This document shows positions 43,118-43,716 of a stretch of 43,716 nucleotides of DNA, piece after piece. Each line of letters starts with the position of its first letter. The first letter of the stretch is position 1. Origin of the DNA: Candidatus Termititenax persephonae (GTDB taxonomy: Bacteria > Margulisbacteria > Termititenacia > Termititenacales > Termititenacaceae). The stretch lies in the NCBI GenBank assembly GCA_003864475.1, contig BGZO01000010.1, positions 1 through 43,716 of the forward strand, in the 5' to 3' direction. The position numbers and the translations under genes are program-made. A model generated the notes under the pieces. That model had not been told where the DNA came from. It searched no databases and saw only the letters and a list, made by a program, of their open reading frames with translations.

Positions 43118-43716
43118 ATGCAGATTGTTCTGGCGCAGATTTATCCGAAACTCGGCGATGTGGCCGCCAATTATCAACTGCTGTCCCAAGAAATCTTGGC
43201 GGCGCGCAACCGCGGCGCGGGATTGATTGTTTTCCCGGAACTGGCTTTGACCGGATATTTTCTCAAAGACCAAATCCAAGATTTGTCGGGAGCGGCGGCG
43301 GAAGAGCTACGCCGCTTGCAGGAACTCAGCGCGGACATCGATATCGCCGTCGGCTCCATCGAGGAGCGGAATGGCCGCGCCTATAACTCTGCTTTTTATC
43401 TGCGCCAAGGCCAGATTTGGCATACGCACCGCAAGGTTTACCTGCCGACCTATGGGATGTTTGACGAGAAGCGTTACTTCAGCGCGGGCAGCCGATTCGG
43501 TGTGTTTGATACCGCGGCGGGCCAGACCGCCCTGCTCCTCTGCGAAGACGCTTGGCATTTTTCGAGCGCCTATCTTGCCGCCTTGTCCGGCGCGGAAAAT
43601 CTGCTGATTCTCTCCTCGTCGCCTTACCGTGAGGGCATTCAAGCCAAATGGCAGGCCATTAACCAAACTCTGGCGGGACATTTCGCCATGAACGTCATCT
43701 ATTGCAACCGCGTCGG
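43118..43716 (+). CDS. nitrilase-family amidohydrolase / NAD synthetase glutaminase domain, 3' end cut
   Basis: Open to the end of the window, ~199 residues visible. MQIVLAQIYPKLGDVAANYQ, catalytic Glu in VFPELALTGY, Lys in HRKVYLPTYGMFDEKRYF and catalytic Cys in LLLCEDAWH make the Glu-Lys-Cys triad of carbon-nitrogen hydrolases. The YGMFDEKRYF and CEDAW wording is usual in the glutaminase half of glutamine-dependent NadE, so a long NadE or a free-standing amidase are both possible. The missing 3' end decides. No SD; start probably leaderless. Confidence 0.85.
   Translation, partial: MQIVLAQIYPKLGDVAANYQLLSQEILAARNRGAGLIVFPELALTGYFLKDQIQDLSGAAAEELRRLQELSADIDIAVGSIEERNGRAYNSAFYLRQGQIWHTHRKVYLPTYGMFDEKRYFSAGSRFGVFDTAAGQTALLLCEDAWHFSSAYLAALSGAENLLILSSSPYREGIQAKWQAINQTLAGHFAMNVIYCNRV

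Noticed and set aside
43001-43279. Reverse ORF of 92 codons before and within the nitrilase gene
   Set aside because: It overlaps the nitrilase start in antisense, with no family features or SD.

Overview
This window looks like a chromosomal segment of an uncultured, Gram-negative-type (diderm) bacterium that uses the standard bacterial code. It carries a surface-polysaccharide gene cluster, a very large secreted repeat protein, Rnf electron-transport genes, and a short AT-rich foreign island in a tRNA gene. The giant protein combines a signal peptide, Ig-like modules, polymorphic-membrane-protein-like beta-helices and an APNP-type C-terminal domain. That style is common in candidate phyla such as Margulisbacteria, Elusimicrobia and relatives. 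This taxonomic guess is an inference and is weak.

Layout. (1) 1-4281: five glycosyltransferase-type genes. They include a tandem duplicate pair (2635-4281) and a reverse-strand DUF5672-type gene (1746-2547) whose frame is broken exactly at a 19-base homopolymer, which looks like a phase-variable OFF state. (2) 4345-10550: a tightly overlapping operon of O-antigen-ligase/polymerase-like protein, a degenerate nucleotidyltransferase with a left-handed beta-helix, an initiating polyprenyl glycosylphosphotransferase, gltX and pdxJ. (3) 10553-11925: divergent comF-like and AlbA_2/winged-helix genes sharing a 26-base promoter region. (4) 11926-12474: a long untranslated stretch with a strong hairpin. 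(5) 12475-25245: one intact 4256-residue reading frame.

(6) 25279-34026: a defence island bounded by a 44-bp direct repeat of the 3' half of tRNA-Lys(TTT). It carries a PDDEXK nuclease (DUF1016), a TIR-like protein and its membrane partner, an AbiH protein, and an OLD-nuclease plus UvrD-like helicase pair (Gabija-like). Where the integrase should be, next to the tRNA, is a gene whose first ~47 residues are an integrase arm-binding domain and whose remainder is an unrelated beta-rich domain. No catalytic integrase is visible, so the island appears immobile by itself.

(7) 34128-42028, reverse strand: rnfE, rnfC, an 800-residue DUF4116/caspase-like cysteine-peptidase protein inserted inside the rnf operon, rnfD, purQ, rfbA and an aspartate aminotransferase, most coupled by short overlaps. 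Here rnfA, rnfB and rnfG are absent. (8) 42135-43716: uppP (undecaprenyl-diphosphate phosphatase, which fits the polysaccharide theme) and the start of a nitrilase-family gene. Both seem to be transcribed as leaderless mRNAs.

The strongest candidates for undescribed biology are the integrase-arm fusion at the island edge, the membrane/TIR/DUF1016 defence operon, the peptidase gene inside the rnf operon, and the homopolymer-switched glycosyltransferase.
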